64,000 bases of DNA from contig CM077115.1 of NCBI GenBank assembly GCA_039619475.1, positions 226,049,064-226,113,063 on the forward strand, given 5' to 3'. The position numbers and the translations under genes were made by a program. Below the pieces are notes generated by a model, which was not told the DNA's origin, did not search any database, and saw nothing but the letters and a program-made list of their open reading frames with translations. This DNA is from Icerya purchasi (lineage: Eukaryota; Arthropoda; Insecta; Hemiptera; Monophlebidae). Of this stretch, positions 33,686 to 46,008 are shown one piece after another; the stretch's first letter is position 1, and every line of letters begins with the position of its first letter.

Positions 33686-33686
33686 A
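33645..33686 (+). repeat. AAAT tandem repeat
   Basis: About ten AAAT units follow gttgtcgagcgtcgttaaat. The arrangement resembles the short-unit 3' tail of a LINE, although no coding sequence was recognised upstream. Confidence 0.85.
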
Positions 33687-33973
33687 AAGAAATTGAAAGC
33701 GTGAACTATGGACGAAATTAAAAAACTGCGTCGCACCGAAAATAATTAGGCAGCTAGTGGCTAACTCATAATCAGAACTCAGAGATGAAGACCCCTCCTC
33801 ATCGTCTCACGAATCATGAAGAGAGATTTACAAATTCCCACAGTCAGCGCTCGTACTACCGTTTGTTCGCAAAAAGCAGTGGGGGAGCTCATTTATCCGG
33901 AACGGTGGTACGTTTTATGTTTTAAAATCACGTATCAGCTATTGTTTTGACCTTTATAGGTTTTATGATTAAA

Positions 33974-34008
33974 ACAAAAATAAAAATGAAAATAAAAATA
34001 AAAATAAA

Positions 34009-34045
<37 letters not shown>

Positions 34046-34056
34046 GTAATAATAAA
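33974..34056 (+). repeat. AAAAT and AAT microsatellite
   Basis: Units change from AAAAT-type (33,974-34,009) to AAT (34,010-34,056). Confidence 0.9.
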
Positions 34057-34105
34057 AGAACCAAGAATATGCGGATTAATCTTTAGTAGGAAAAAGTGAG
34101 GTATA

Positions 34106-34108
<3 letters not shown>

Positions 34109-34145
<37 letters not shown>

Positions 34146-34165
34146 GTATATGTATATGTATATAT
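34109..34165. repeat. TA and TATATG microsatellite
   Basis: About fifteen TA units followed by four GTATAT-type units. Confidence 0.9.
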
Positions 34166-36565
34166 AACCTTATTGATGTAGTGGGTGTTTAGTAAGTGGA
34201 TAGGTTTCGCAGAATAAGGTGAAATTATCGAAAGATCACGAATGTATTCGAAGATATAATACAGGAAAATATGGTGCCGCATATTAAAAGAAAGCCTACA
34301 GCCCTCGTTGCTTTGTTTTAATAGACGTTGCTGAGCCGGACGTATCTTGTTAAAATGTTTTCCCCATCCATCAGCGCCGACAGTGTTAACAAATCACGAT
34401 CTATATCATCTCGATAATAACCCCCTTCGGTCGTCGTCTTCTAAAGCCTCGTAATATTTTCCAACGACGATACCTTCTTCAGCATGTAATCATCACGCGG
34501 AATCGCATTCTCCTTACCACTACCGTAAACCGGTCCCCATCTAATTCTCGAATAGCCTCTTTTCGTTGAAAATAATTACCAATTAATGCCCAATAATTTA
34601 GACCGAGTTTTATTTAATCATTTTTGACAGTATCTGTAAGTTTCAGGAAAAATTCCGACACTAGTGTAGATAGTTCGGGATAGTAAGTGACTGCGTCTTT
34701 TCCAGCGAAATTCAAATATTATTTTTACAACTTCTCGTCTTGTACGGGATTGGACTGTACAGGATATTTGCGGTATACGTGCCGTTAAGCACACGACGCA
34801 CCTTAAGAATTTTCGATACCTCTTTCCAAAGATCTAGCAGATTCACTCTAAGGGCGCACGTGTTGTCCAGTGGTTAAGACAATTCTTTATGCCGTTCGAC
34901 TATTGTGTTGTTAAAAATTTCCGAGATCAAAAGTTTTGAAAATTCCTGAGACCGTGTGTCTTTTCGAATATTGTATTTTTGATTTGACACTTCCGTCTTA
35001 GATCAAAGCTCTCGAAAAATGTTTAAAAATTAACTAACACGTGACAGGGGCGAATTGAATCGCGTTCTGTAAGTACAGTAGGTGACATAGTATCGAGTGA
35101 CCTGTTCTAAAGGTTGACTAATTATTTGTTTCGGGACGGTTAAAATCTAAGATCTGCAATTAGTTGTTTAGCATTTACAATATTCTCCGTGAGTTTGCAT
35201 AAAACTGACGTAAAGGAGATCGAATTATAGTTGCCGATAAGAATTTTATTTTTATTCAGTTTTCGGACTGCTATTACTCACGCAATCTTTCAAGAGTGCA
35301 GGAAAACATGCGTCATTCAGAATTTTTGATCCAAGCCTATACATTCCAAAGTAAATGGCAATCGAATTTAAATCCATTTACCGTTTCTACTAAAAATACC
35401 CTTACTTCTGTTGAATTATTTATAAATTCTTCCTTGTTGAAGAATTTTTTGAAAAAAAGTAATAACTTTTTTCCTTTTTGTATCTAATAAAATATGATAC
35501 GGTATTCAGGTATAGATTTAATTTGGGATTTGTTTGGCATCCGGTAAAAATTGATTTCGTATTTTTCTAAATCCCCCCCCCCCACACTTTATCTTACCTT
35601 GATATTACTTATACTTTATATTAAATGAAGATTTTAGTATCAATATTTTTCACTATTTTTGGAGTTACTTCCGTAATTTATTCGAAACTAGTAAAGTAAG
35701 TCCTATCCTTTGACAGGACGTCGGGGATTGTGCAGTTAAAGTTCACAGAGTATTAAGCCAAACGGCTCTAATGAGTGCAGGGGATCAGAGTTGTACAAAA
35801 AAGAAAAAAATAGAAAAAGATTATATAATATCAAATTTCGTTTTTAATGTATTGATTATTTGAACAGGAATATGGATTTATTAAATATTCGAACATCAAA
35901 TCCGTTACTCACAAAAACAGGAACATAGAGAACGTAAACGTTTTGAACAGGAATGAAAAGTTATTTTAAGATTTTCCCGATTAACACTCTATTTTCTTCG
36001 ATCTCCACTCACCATTGGAAGCACACAATTTATGTTTACCTTTGAAAAAAACGATCAGAGAAGATGAAAAGAAAACAAAGAAGGCAGAAATTAAAAATAT
36101 TTTGAAAAGGAATGAAAAGATTTCGAGGCAATTTTTTTGAAACACAGATTAATTCAAATTATTTTCGAATGTGATTTAAACGGCCAACCCTGAAAGAGCA
36201 CCTCTCCCTGGTCAGAAGTTTATCGAATTAATGAACAAAACGTTCAGTTTTGATCTGAATAACAACCAATTTTTTTTTTTTTTTTGAGCACGTCAGCAAA
36301 GAACCACCATCCACCAACACCGTGCTTGAACGTTACATTGAACGTTTAAAAACGCGAAAGTCCATTTTTTGATACAAACCTACAGAAATCCGATTCCGCG
36401 GAATAATTATATTTTTTAAGAAAACCCGGCCAACTTCACTAGAGTTTTATATTTTACTTTGAAAATAAAATTGACTTCATGAACAAGATTATTTTTCTCA
36501 ATAGCATTATTGTTCTGCGTCCATAGAGATTTTTAACTTGAAAGGTGAAATCATTTCTTGTTCCC

Positions 36566-38160
36566 TCTTGAGCTCGTCAATCAAGGACCTTCACCGAGAA
36601 ATAAATGGAAAGGAATGAAGTCGGTTGTATTTTAATCCGATTAGAAATCTTTGATAAAAAGGGAGAAATAGCAGGAATAACCAGGAGGAAAGGAAAAGAC
36701 AGATATAAGAAGCATAAAAAGGAGTAGGGAGGCGCCAAGCCTCAACAAATATGAATACAAAGCAGAATGCTTCACAGAAAGAGATGAATACTGGAAGAAC
36801 AAATGATCGTCGTCGCAAGTAACTGTATCATCAGGATGAAGCGGATAATGTGGGGAGGAAATTAGGGAAAAGCGAAATCTAAAAAGCATACGAACAACGG
36901 AAAAATCATCAGAACGTCGAAGAAAGAGATGTAAAAGAAATCGTGAATAGGGAGGAAGAGTAGGCTGAACGGACAGATGAAATGAATAATTATTAGAAAA
37001 GATGGAATCAACAATAACTGATATGAAAACTTTTACATATCGATAGGAGGTTAGCGGATGGAACTTTTTTTAAAAAAAGGCGAGAAGAAGCAGCAACCTG
37101 AGCCAAGGAATCAGTCGCTTCATTACCAAATAAGCCCGAATGGCTAGGTACACACAGCAAATCAATGTTAACAGAATGGAGAGAGGAAAGATTATGAATG
37201 AGTGAACGTATTTGGAGGATAACAAAGTCACGCGAATGATCAAGAAGGGAAGAAGATATAGCCTGAAGGGCGCTCAAAGAGTCACGAGATAATTAAAAAA
37301 TTAGAGGAAAGGTGATTCGAGAAAATTAAAATAATAGAGCGAAGGATAGTCAATAATTCGTTTATGAATATGGAACAGAAATATAGAAGACGAAGATTCT
37401 GATAAGTTAAAATCAGGAAGGATGAAGGATGGTCCAACACCTTCAAAACCCTTTCGAACCATCCGTGTAAATGATAACATGAGAAGGAAATAGGGAATTG
37501 ATAGTGCTGTAGAATACCTGTTTAATAACGGCTTGGAGGAGGTTTTTAGAAAATTATGGAAGAGTAGATACCTTAGGAGGATAACAGAGATTAGTGAAGT
37601 TAAAGGAAAAATAGGGGAGATTATTAAAGGAGATAGTGTAAGGCCAAAATGAACTAAGACGATGTGAAATGAAAGCTAGAATAGGGGTTTTACTAAGAGT
37701 AAAACGCCAGCTATTATAAATCGAAATGAAAGACTGAATAGGAGTAGAAGACGCGAGTGGAAGACATTTAACAAGGAAACGATAGCCTAAATAGGATCTA
37801 CGAATGGACAGGGGTGACAAATTAGATTCAGCGAGAATATCAGGAATTGGAGAGGATTTAAGCGCGCCAAGACAAAGGCGAAGACAAGAGTTTTGAATTA
37901 CTTCTAGTTTAGAGAGACGTAACTTGGACGCGCAACCATAAATAAAAGAACATTAATCAAATTTGGAACGAACAATAGATTTGTAAATAGAAATGAGAAT
38001 ATAGGGATCGCTACCCCATTTAGTTGGCGACAAAGCTTTCAGCGAATTTACCCTTTTGATAGTAGAAGCAGAAAGATATCTGATATGTTCAGAAAAGGCG
38101 AAATCGTAAAATGTATTCGTGATTCTCTTTGAAAAAGATGAAATATTTTTAAAACGAGTT
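36566..38160 (-). pseudogene. Family C LINE: RT thumb, RNase H and 3' end
   Basis: On the minus strand the copy runs from the RT thumb to the tail. In order: HISDISF-like thumb residues near 38,080; a region around 37,930 equivalent to a C-x-Y-x-S-x-L connection; RRSYLGYRFLVKCL near 37,775-37,800; a damaged RNase H with MSALQAISS (37,250-37,277), DLLCVPSHSGLFGNEATDSL (about 37,110-37,170) and AQVAASSRLFLKK; then a tail with a degraded Cys/His knuckle (CDDDHLFFQ near 36,805-36,835). The 3' terminus, ggtccttgattgacgagctc, parallels ggtccctggttaacgtgccc of the 12.5-kb copy, placing the end at about 36,566. Frames shift repeatedly. The upstream half is missing, a 5' truncation at about 38,160. 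Confidence 0.75.
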
Positions 38161-38164
38161 TCAA

Positions 38165-38750
38165 TAAAAAAAAAAAAGAGTTCAAAGTAATAAATGTTTT
38201 ATTTGCGTCGTCAAGCTTATAGAAAATTTTTAAAAAAGTGAAATTTATACGCTGAATGTTAAATGTGATCTCGGTAAATTCGCTTTATTTATTTATTTTT
38301 CGGTATTATTCACTCTTTAGTCATGCTTTTCATCATTGAGTTTTTATTTAAAATTTAATTGTATTTTTGGGAGGGAGGGGGGCGTCAACTGCGAACTTTA
38401 ACCCAGCACAAGTGAAATTCTTTTGGAAGTTACATATTCTACCGGAACGAAACACAATTAACTAATCAATTACGCAACGATAACTAGTTTTAACATGTAC
38501 ATATATTTTCTTTGGAAAATGTATACTTTTTTCGAAAACCCGCGGGACATTTTCCTTAACGTTTTGTAGACAATTCATTTGCTTACCGAATTAAAGTAGT
38601 AAATTATAAATTTAAAATCAGTTCGACCACAGCATGCAGACGTGGTTAACTGTTGCTAGGTAATTTGATATATTCCATAATATGTTACGTTAATTCGATA
38701 CATAATTTATATGTAAGTGTTTGTGTTATAATGAAATTTTTTCTTTTTTT
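38165..38750. other. Noncoding sequence between LINE fragments
   Basis: AT-rich sequence without recognised features. Confidence 0.5.
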
Positions 38751-38754
38751 TTGA

Positions 38755-39300
38755 AAGATATGTTTTTTTTTTGTTTTTTTTTAAATTGGCTCTGTGTTAA
38801 CACTGACCCAACTACATGGACTTAGATCACCTACTCAGATTCTGAGGCGATCGGAGATAGAAAGTATAAAGGAAAGAAGAAAGGGAATAATGGCTGGAGA
38901 TGGGAAGGAAAGGATAAAGGAAGCATTGAAAGGGATAGGAAGATCCAACGCCAAAAGTTCGGCGTATAGATGAGAGCACTCAGGAAAAAGAGCAGGGCAT
39001 TCAAAAAGGATATGGTTGGGATCGCATATAAAGGGAGGATCAGTAGAGTGGAGAGGGCAAAACGGAGAAGGTGAAAGTGAAAAAGAAAAACGAGAAAAGG
39101 GAAGGAGCGAATGACCAAGTCTCAGTCTGATTAAAGAAACAATAGCCGAGCGCCGAGAAAAGGGAAGAAATTGGTACCAAGGCTGTGAATTTGGAGTAGG
39201 CTGTAGGAGGAGGTAGAAGGAGAAGCGATTGGCAAAAAAGGAAGGGTAGATGTCAACCCATAGTATGTGTCTGAGTACTTTCGCTTTTAAACGAAAAACA
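38755..39300 (-). pseudogene. Family C LINE 3' end, well preserved tail
   Basis: The minus strand reads IRLRLGHSLLPFSRFSFSFS near 39,085-39,140, then CPLHSTDPPFICDPNHILFEC near 38,995-39,060, which keeps the C-x10-C-x3-H-x4-C signature intact, then LYAELLALDLPIPFNASFIL. The frame stays open for about 95 codons to a natural stop near 38,831. A short 3' UTR and a poly(A), read as T runs at 38,763-38,782 on the plus strand, complete the end. The 5' boundary near 39,300 lies between RNase H and the tail, so no catalytic domain is present. Confidence 0.75.
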
Positions 39301-39304
39301 CGCT

Positions 39305-40125
39305 TTTTTGCTGTTTTTTTTTTTTTGTTTTTTTGTTTTTTTTGAGCTTAGTATTACCAGTTTAGCCAGTTTTCATCAATCAACATTATATGTCAAAATA
39401 TTAAATTTACACATCACTGTGTTATTGATCCTCTTTAATGCACTTCATAATTCTATGACTTTTTTTGACGCCAGTGTAACCAGCTTTAAGTAAATTTTGT
39501 TAGTATTAATAAAACTTCTTAGTTGGTTGCTTAAGATTGAATTATTCGGTAGTCTCGGTGCGGGCTTTTTAAAAGAAAAAAAAGAACAAAAAATAAACGA
39601 AAATAAGTACATCCGGACTTTTGCGCACGAGTAAATTATGTCGTGGATATGTTTTTCAGATGGTGCATAGAGTGTGATACGACTATTTCGTTTTGTAGTA
39701 AAAACTAGAATTGAAACTGTTGATCACAAATTATCAATCGCGAGTTTTGATTTTTTTCTCCTTTTTTTGGGAACGCCGTGCGCCATACAAAACCAACTGT
39801 AGCTCAAACACTAATGACATTTATCATGTAAAATTTGGCATAGATATTTGTTACACAGTGCTGCCAACTTAGGGGAAAAAATATTTTTGAGATTCGATGT
39901 GCCCGCGCAATTTAAATTGAAAAATGGTCTTACTTTTTGAACATAGTAGTATATAAAAAAATATTCGATTAAATTAATGGGAAATCCATTCTGAAGTTGG
40001 TTAATGTTTCCTTTTATTTTTTTATTTTTACGATCGTCAACTGAGGGCATTACCCAGCATTAGATTATATTAATCAGAGAAAAAGAGAGAGAGAAAGGAG
40101 CGAATTATTTTTTTTTATTTTATTT
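39305..40125. other. Noncoding sequence
   Basis: T-rich tract at 39,316-39,343, then AT-rich sequence without recognised genes. Confidence 0.5.
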
Positions 40126-40131
40126 TATTTG

Positions 40132-40365
40132 AGAACGCTAACCTTTATTATCATATTTTAAAGCTTGGTCTTCCTGCTCCTTTCAACGCCTCTTATGTTC
40201 TTTCTCTACCTATTCTCTCTGTTGTTCCTGTCCTAGGGGTGTTCCTTGATTCCATTGTCGACAGAATAAAAATATAATTTCTATTCTATTCCATGTATCC
40301 ATTCCTTTTTTCTGGGCTAATGCTCTTTGGTAGCAAACCCGGGGGGGGGGGGGGTAAAAAAAAAA
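40132..40365 (+). mobile_element. Family C LINE, extreme 5' truncation (about 230 bases)
   Basis: The segment from ctttattatcat to the poly(A) at 40,356-40,365 is almost identical to 49,600-49,833 (few substitutions over about 200 bases). It covers the last 40 codons (KLGLPAPFNASYVLSLPILS in the intact copy), the stop and the 3' UTR with the words ctaatgctctttggtagcaa. A 14-base G run at 40,341-40,354 replaces the aagggtgg seen in the other copy. The high similarity suggests both derive from a recently active source. No clear target-site duplication is visible. Confidence 0.85.
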
Positions 40366-40377
40366 GCGCAAGGATTA

Positions 40378-42760
40378 AATGTTAATATATAGGAAAATGT
40401 AGGAAATGAACTCTGCTAAAGCTAGAACAAATCTGGTGAAAGAAATGAAAGTATGTAGGAAGCACGAGGCAGTTTAAGATATAGAAACCTAGTGAAGAGA
40501 AGAGAGCGCTCCTGCACAAAAAGAGAACATTCAAAGAGAATATGATCCGCATCGCAAACGCAGTCGTGATCCGAGAGATGAATGCAGTGTGGAGAAAAAA
40601 CAATAGAGAAAAGAAAAAGAGACGAAGGAAGACAACTATGATTAAAATGAAGACGTGTTATGGAGAAAATATAATGGAGCGACTGAGATCAGGAAAAGCG
40701 GCAAACCAAAACCGTGATAAGAGGAGAGTCTATATTAGTTTGTAAAAGGAATGAGGATTACGAAAGGAGGTACTGTAGATATCTGACCATGATTTGTGAT
40801 GTGTGCTTGCTTCGATGGAAAAAGGATATTGTTAGCAGGAAATTTATTGATAAATTTGCCATTAGAGGTAGAAGAGCGAGCAAATGTCAACTCTATAACT
40901 GTGAATCCCGAACTAAGAAAAGATTGGCAATTAAGGAACGAATAAAAAGGATAATGAAATCCTATGAAGGGGATAGAAAAGGGGAGGATATAGCCTGCAA
41001 AACGCTCATCGATTCGGAACAGATAAGGTACTTGTTATTATAGGAGGAAATTACAATGAAAAGGACTGCACGGAGTATTGCATATGATTCTGCAGTAAAA
41101 ATGGAACAGAAAGAAGGAAGTTTATAAAGTTCATAGTGTGAAAGGGAAGAAACGAGGAAGGAGGCCCCATCGCTCCTGGAACCATCAGTAAAAAGAATAG
41201 AAGAAGAAGGTAATAAGGAACTCAAAGTCTCGGTGAACTTGCTTAAGGCGATAAAAGGTGAGAATTCAGCGTGAAAAGAAAGGAAAAATAAATTAAGAAA
41301 GAGGTCTAAAAAGCTGAATGTAAAGAACGGGGGTTTATGATGTGTATAGATAAATGGCGAATAAGCAAATAAATGCCGAGAAACATGAGAAAGAATAGAG
41401 GAATCTCCAGGGAGGAAAACCGCCAATTAGCCGAAATGTAGCAATAAGCAGAAACGAATTTTTAGAAGTCTTAATAGGAAGACGTCTTATGAGGAAACAA
41501 TCCCCGAGAAAGGATCTGCAAATATGTAAAGGATGAATGTTGGCTTCTGAAAGTATTGCAAGAATGGGAGAGGATTTCGGAACACCAAGGCAAAGATGAA
41601 GATATGCATTCTGGACTCTATCGAGTTTGGAAAGAAGATGTTTAGGAGCACTGCCGTAAATGAAGGAACAATAATCAAATTTGGAACAAATAATAGATAT
41701 TTATATAGAATAAAAAGAACATTCGGATTGCCGCTCTATTTGTGTGAAAAAATAGTTTTTAATAAATTGGTTCACCTAAGACAGGAAATATATAAATAAG
41801 AAATATGCTCGCCAAAATAGCCAGAGGACTTAAATCATGGAGTAGGTAGGTTGCTTAAGGAGATATTAATCAAGGAAGTATTATACGAACGAAAGGAAAA
41901 TATCAGGCAAGCAAGAAATGGTTAGATGGATATTGGATAGACGGATTCAAGCATGTTCAGCGAATTATTGAGTTCATCATTAGCAGAGATAATGGAAGTT
42001 GAGGAGGAATATACGAGAATATTGTCCGCGAAAAGGAGTGTGGAGGCTGAAACGGGAAGGGGAGCTAATTCAAGCGAGTAAATATTAAAAAGAGTACGAC
42101 TTAAACATGACCCTTAAGGAAGATCACGGAAGGAAAGGAATAGAAAGATGAATGATTCTGTGTTGAAAGAGTCTAATTATTAGAGAGGAAAGTTGAACAG
42201 GAATGCCAGTTGAAATCATCTTACTTTTAAGGGATGGAAGATGAACATTATTGAAAGCAGAGACTATATCGACAAAGGTAGCGAACGTATATTTTCTTTC
42301 TAGAAGAGTTTTGTATATATCAGAAAAAAGAAGATTAATGTAGTCTGGGTGAGAAATTAGAAAGAATTTTTAAGAACAAGGAAGGAAATTCCATCGATTC
42401 CTGGAGTCAAATTGGAAGATTTTTGCAATGAAAAGAGGAGTTCATTAAAATGGAAATCAGAAGTGAGGAAATGAGATGAACCTGCGAGAGAGAGAGAGAA
42501 AGAGAGAGAGAAGAAAAATTTATTTCATCGAAGGAAGGAACATAACTGGGAGCCAGAGTGTCAATAAAGGATTCAAGTAGGTTAGAAGAAATATTAAGAT
42601 AAAAAAGGTGTTCGGAAATTTGAAGACTTTAGCCATTTTCTAAATTTAGGAGATAGGAGTGATCCGGGAAAAAGAAGAGCAAAAATGTCTCCAAGATTGG
42701 TGTTTCGTGTTTGCATACGTTGAGGGAGTTGGTGAATTTACACAGGATGTCTTGAAACTA
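40378..42760 (-). pseudogene. Family C LINE ORF2: RT, RNase H and tail, inactivated
   Basis: The longest family C copy, on the minus strand. Near 42,590-42,760 are the residues before the RT (CKHETPI, then LESFIDTLAPSYVPS). The RT follows: SSNLTPGIDGISFLVLK near 42,375-42,420, DLPxGSCLSRTLFNIYS near 42,080-42,125 (the PQGSxLSPxLFN block) and LLFADNILVYSS near 42,005-42,040, where the second catalytic Asp of FADD is Asn. Next come thumb and connection, then RNase H: ILFTDGSRSDGASF (about 41,190-41,230), ESYAILRAV (Glu motif, near 41,090) and ICSESMSVLQAISS (near 41,000), where Asp has become Glu. The tail holds CVCDADHILFEC near 40,525-40,560. Stops and frameshifts are spread along it. The endonuclease part is absent. 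Confidence 0.8.
42486..42514. repeat. GA microsatellite inside the LINE relic
   Basis: Imperfect GA units (gagagagagagaaagagagagag) within the linker before the RT, a later expansion. Confidence 0.85.
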
Positions 42761-42764
42761 TATT

Positions 42765-45700
42765 AACGGCCTTATGGGGTTTCGTGCTAAATCTGAAATA
42801 GCGTGATATTTCTAATCACCGATACATTTAACGGTGCGACGCAGATCGGAATTAATTATAACGGACAGATTGGAGTATATACTTGCCAGTGAAACCTCTG
42901 ATGTTCTGATAGATTCCATTGGAGATTTAACAAATTAATGTTTCACAGCTAGACTTGGCACACTACTTCTACGTATTTTAATAATTAAAGTCACTAAAGC
43001 CAATTACTATCAACGGTCGGAGTTATTTTATGTCGCCTTATGCTTATTTATGAACTAACTTTAACAACAAAACTGCTGACAGCGTACTATATATAAATAA
43101 CAGGATACATACAAATTGTTCCGAGAATAGAATAATTTTCATACTGACATTTATAGCACAATTTTCGAACCTAATGAATGCTGCTATAGGTGACTTTCGT
43201 AATCATTATCGTATGTGAATCGCCCGTTAGCGATTAAATCTCAAGCCGTAGGTAGCTTAGGAGAAAATAGCACTGACGTAATGTCGTCGATTATCGTTAC
43301 GATACGAATTAAATTCGGATGCTAAAGTATCGTTAATGGTTATTTCTTCCACCGATATATGCTTGTATAGGATAAGCGAACATACGAAGGCGCACAAGTC
43401 CGGATAAATATAACATATTTTTTCCACTTAAAAACCTAGTTGACACTTGAAAGAGGATTTTTATTGATTTTACGGCAAAGGCGTAAACACACAGACACAG
43501 TGACGCAAGCCAGTTATCTTCGATCTTCCTTGTCTTTTTCTCCCATCCAGCTCTTCTTAGTCCATATTTTTGTCCGTGCGTGCTACCTTTTAATATTTAT
43601 TTTGGAGCAGCCTTAACGCGCGATATGTACGACGTGGTCCTATTAATGATTAGAAAAATACATATTGCGGCTGCGTCGCCATTAATCCGTGACTGCTGTT
43701 CTGTTCGAGAGTTAAAACAACAAGGCAGCGGAGAAAAAAAAGCAAAAAAACAGGCAACAAAAAAACAAAAGAAACAGCCAAAAACGAAAACAAAAAATCA
43801 GCTTACGGTGAAAGTGCAGCGGAGAAGAAAAAGCACGATGGAACGACGATAAGTGAAAATAAAAGGGGAAAAAAGTCGCCGCTTGTCAATAGACGGACGA
43901 ATGAGAAAGAGGAAAAACTAATAAATATCGGAGTATAAGTGAAGCTGAACGAGCGTCGAAGGAAATAGCTATTTAAGAACGATAATTGAGCTAATGTCGA
44001 TGCCGGTGGCCTGGTCAAGGTGTTTCAGCGTAGGTGAATAAAGGCACCAGCCTATGTACGGCGACTATCATTAACGTAATAAATAAGAATGAATACGATA
44101 AAACCGGCTTCAGCATTCCGCAGCCGGGTACACTTTGTACGTCCGGCCACGGTTACTCTGTATCGCATGCGATGTTCTTCCAGGTTGTTATTTATCCGTT
44201 TTCGCCGTTTGACGTATTAATGGAAGTTAAGTGTCTCGAACGAACGATTAATACTTCTACAGAAATAATCCCGCTCATTCGGAGTTGCGCATAAAATTTC
44301 GCGTATCGTTTTAATTGTCGAGCGTATAAAACGCGATATCTGACCGGCACTAATCGAGAAATTTAACGCGATCGAACTTTTTTGTCCGAAAACAAAAAGT
44401 ACGACCTTTTAAGGTCATCATTTTACCGTGCAAGAGTCATCACTTTACCGTACCGGAGTTTAATGTTAACACACTGATAATCAAAACGGAATTTTAATCG
44501 AGTTAATTTATCGGACTAGTGATGTACATTAACCAGATACTACTCTAGTCTCTTGCGACTGCTTAGATCTAATCAAACCGGACAATTCATTTTAGCTAAC
44601 CTAATTCAACAATAGACGTCAAAACTCTGCTAAATCACTGCATCGATATCCTTCACGATAATAGCAAACTATTGTCCGGATTCATTTTTTACATGTACGC
44701 AATTTTTCGCTTTTTTTTTCTTTTTTTTTAATTTCATTAATTTCTTCTCCGACCGTAAATAAGTAAATATCTCTTTAATAAGATCACTTTTATCCTACAG
44801 ATCTCTGGGTTATTTTTCTTTCTAAATTTGTCTCGCTTAAAAGCATCCGTCAAAGTAAAAAAACCGACAAATGATTCCATGCCCGCATTCTTAAGCTTCT
44901 TCCTGCAATCCGTAGTCAGATTTGTTCCATAAAAGCTTTATCAAACTTTACTACGTCATAAAAGCATTTTTTTTTTTTTTTTAAATATAAAATTATCAGT
45001 GCCTCTGATATTATTCAACTAAGAAATTACGGCGATTTACTGCACAATTAACACAGGTGAAACCAAAGATGATGGGTAGTGGTATGTTTTTTTCGCGTTC
45101 GTGGATATACCAGACTCAATACGGCTACATATTTTCATCTCTGCGAATTCTTAGTCACATTGAGATCGTAAGTAACAACCGAATTTGCTGTACACTCGGT
45201 TCGGAATATTCCTTCGAATACCATCAGACTTCCAACTACCATCGGCAAACAACCACTGATTACCTAAAACATGATACTATGAAATTGCGTCCATATTAAT
45301 GTTTGATGTAACGACTTTTCTGTTTTAAATTCATCTGGGGATAAGTAATATAAAATCTGCTCGAAGTTACATGTTTTTTTCCGACTAACTCGATGAGCGA
45401 CAACCGTTCACATAAACCTTGGCTATCCTTCTTTTTCGTCGTTCCAGTCTGGATGTATCGTACGGGATCTTACGCGGAATTCTTTCTAATGCTCTCACTG
45501 CGATGGCAGCAGCCTTTTTGTTCTTCATGAAGACTAGCGTCCTATATCATTGTGTGATCTACTCTAATATGGATTATATGCGCTTCAGTGATATTGACGG
45601 TTTCGTAGAAATCGATGGAAATCTTTCATGCACTATCCCTTTTTTCTTTAAAATAAAACCTTTGAACTGTTAAGCGATTAGAAGTAGTTTTAAGCGTGAA

Positions 45701-45943
45701 AAAATAGATATTTAAAATGACTATTCTTCGGTTTTTGTATAATTTTCTTTATTTTTATCAATTGCATATTTAAAATGTTCTTCATTAAGTTTCGTGCGAA
45801 AATATTAACTTTGGACCCAGTTTAATCGCGAATTATTGACCGTTTGTAGCGACCACCAAACATTTTTAGCTGTTTATTTAAAATCAATAAAACAAGAAAA
45901 AATGTTTAGTTCAATAATTTATCTGTTGTTTAATGGAAACTTT

Positions 45944-45950
<7 letters not shown>
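42765..45950. other. Noncoding sequence
   Basis: No recognised gene. The open frame at 43,580-43,852 is Lys/Gln-rich through A-rich low complexity. A 21-base word (gtcatcattttaccgtgc-like) is duplicated in tandem at 44,413-44,454. Confidence 0.5.

Positions 45951-45954
<4 letters not shown>

Positions 45955-46007
<53 letters not shown>
45955..46007. repeat. ATT microsatellite
   Basis: About seventeen ATT units, following a T run. Confidence 0.95.

Positions 46008-46008
<1 letters not shown>

Larger units (their letters stand above)
32801..36265. other. Noncoding sequence with simple repeats
   Basis: No gene recognised. It contains several microsatellites listed separately. A decayed tRNA-like segment near 34,863-34,945 may be an old SINE head. 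A run of nine C at 35,574-35,583. Confidence 0.5.

Noticed and set aside
43580..43852. Basic Lys/Gln-rich 90-codon open frame
   Set aside because: Composition comes from an A-rich low-complexity tract; no family and no conserved start context.
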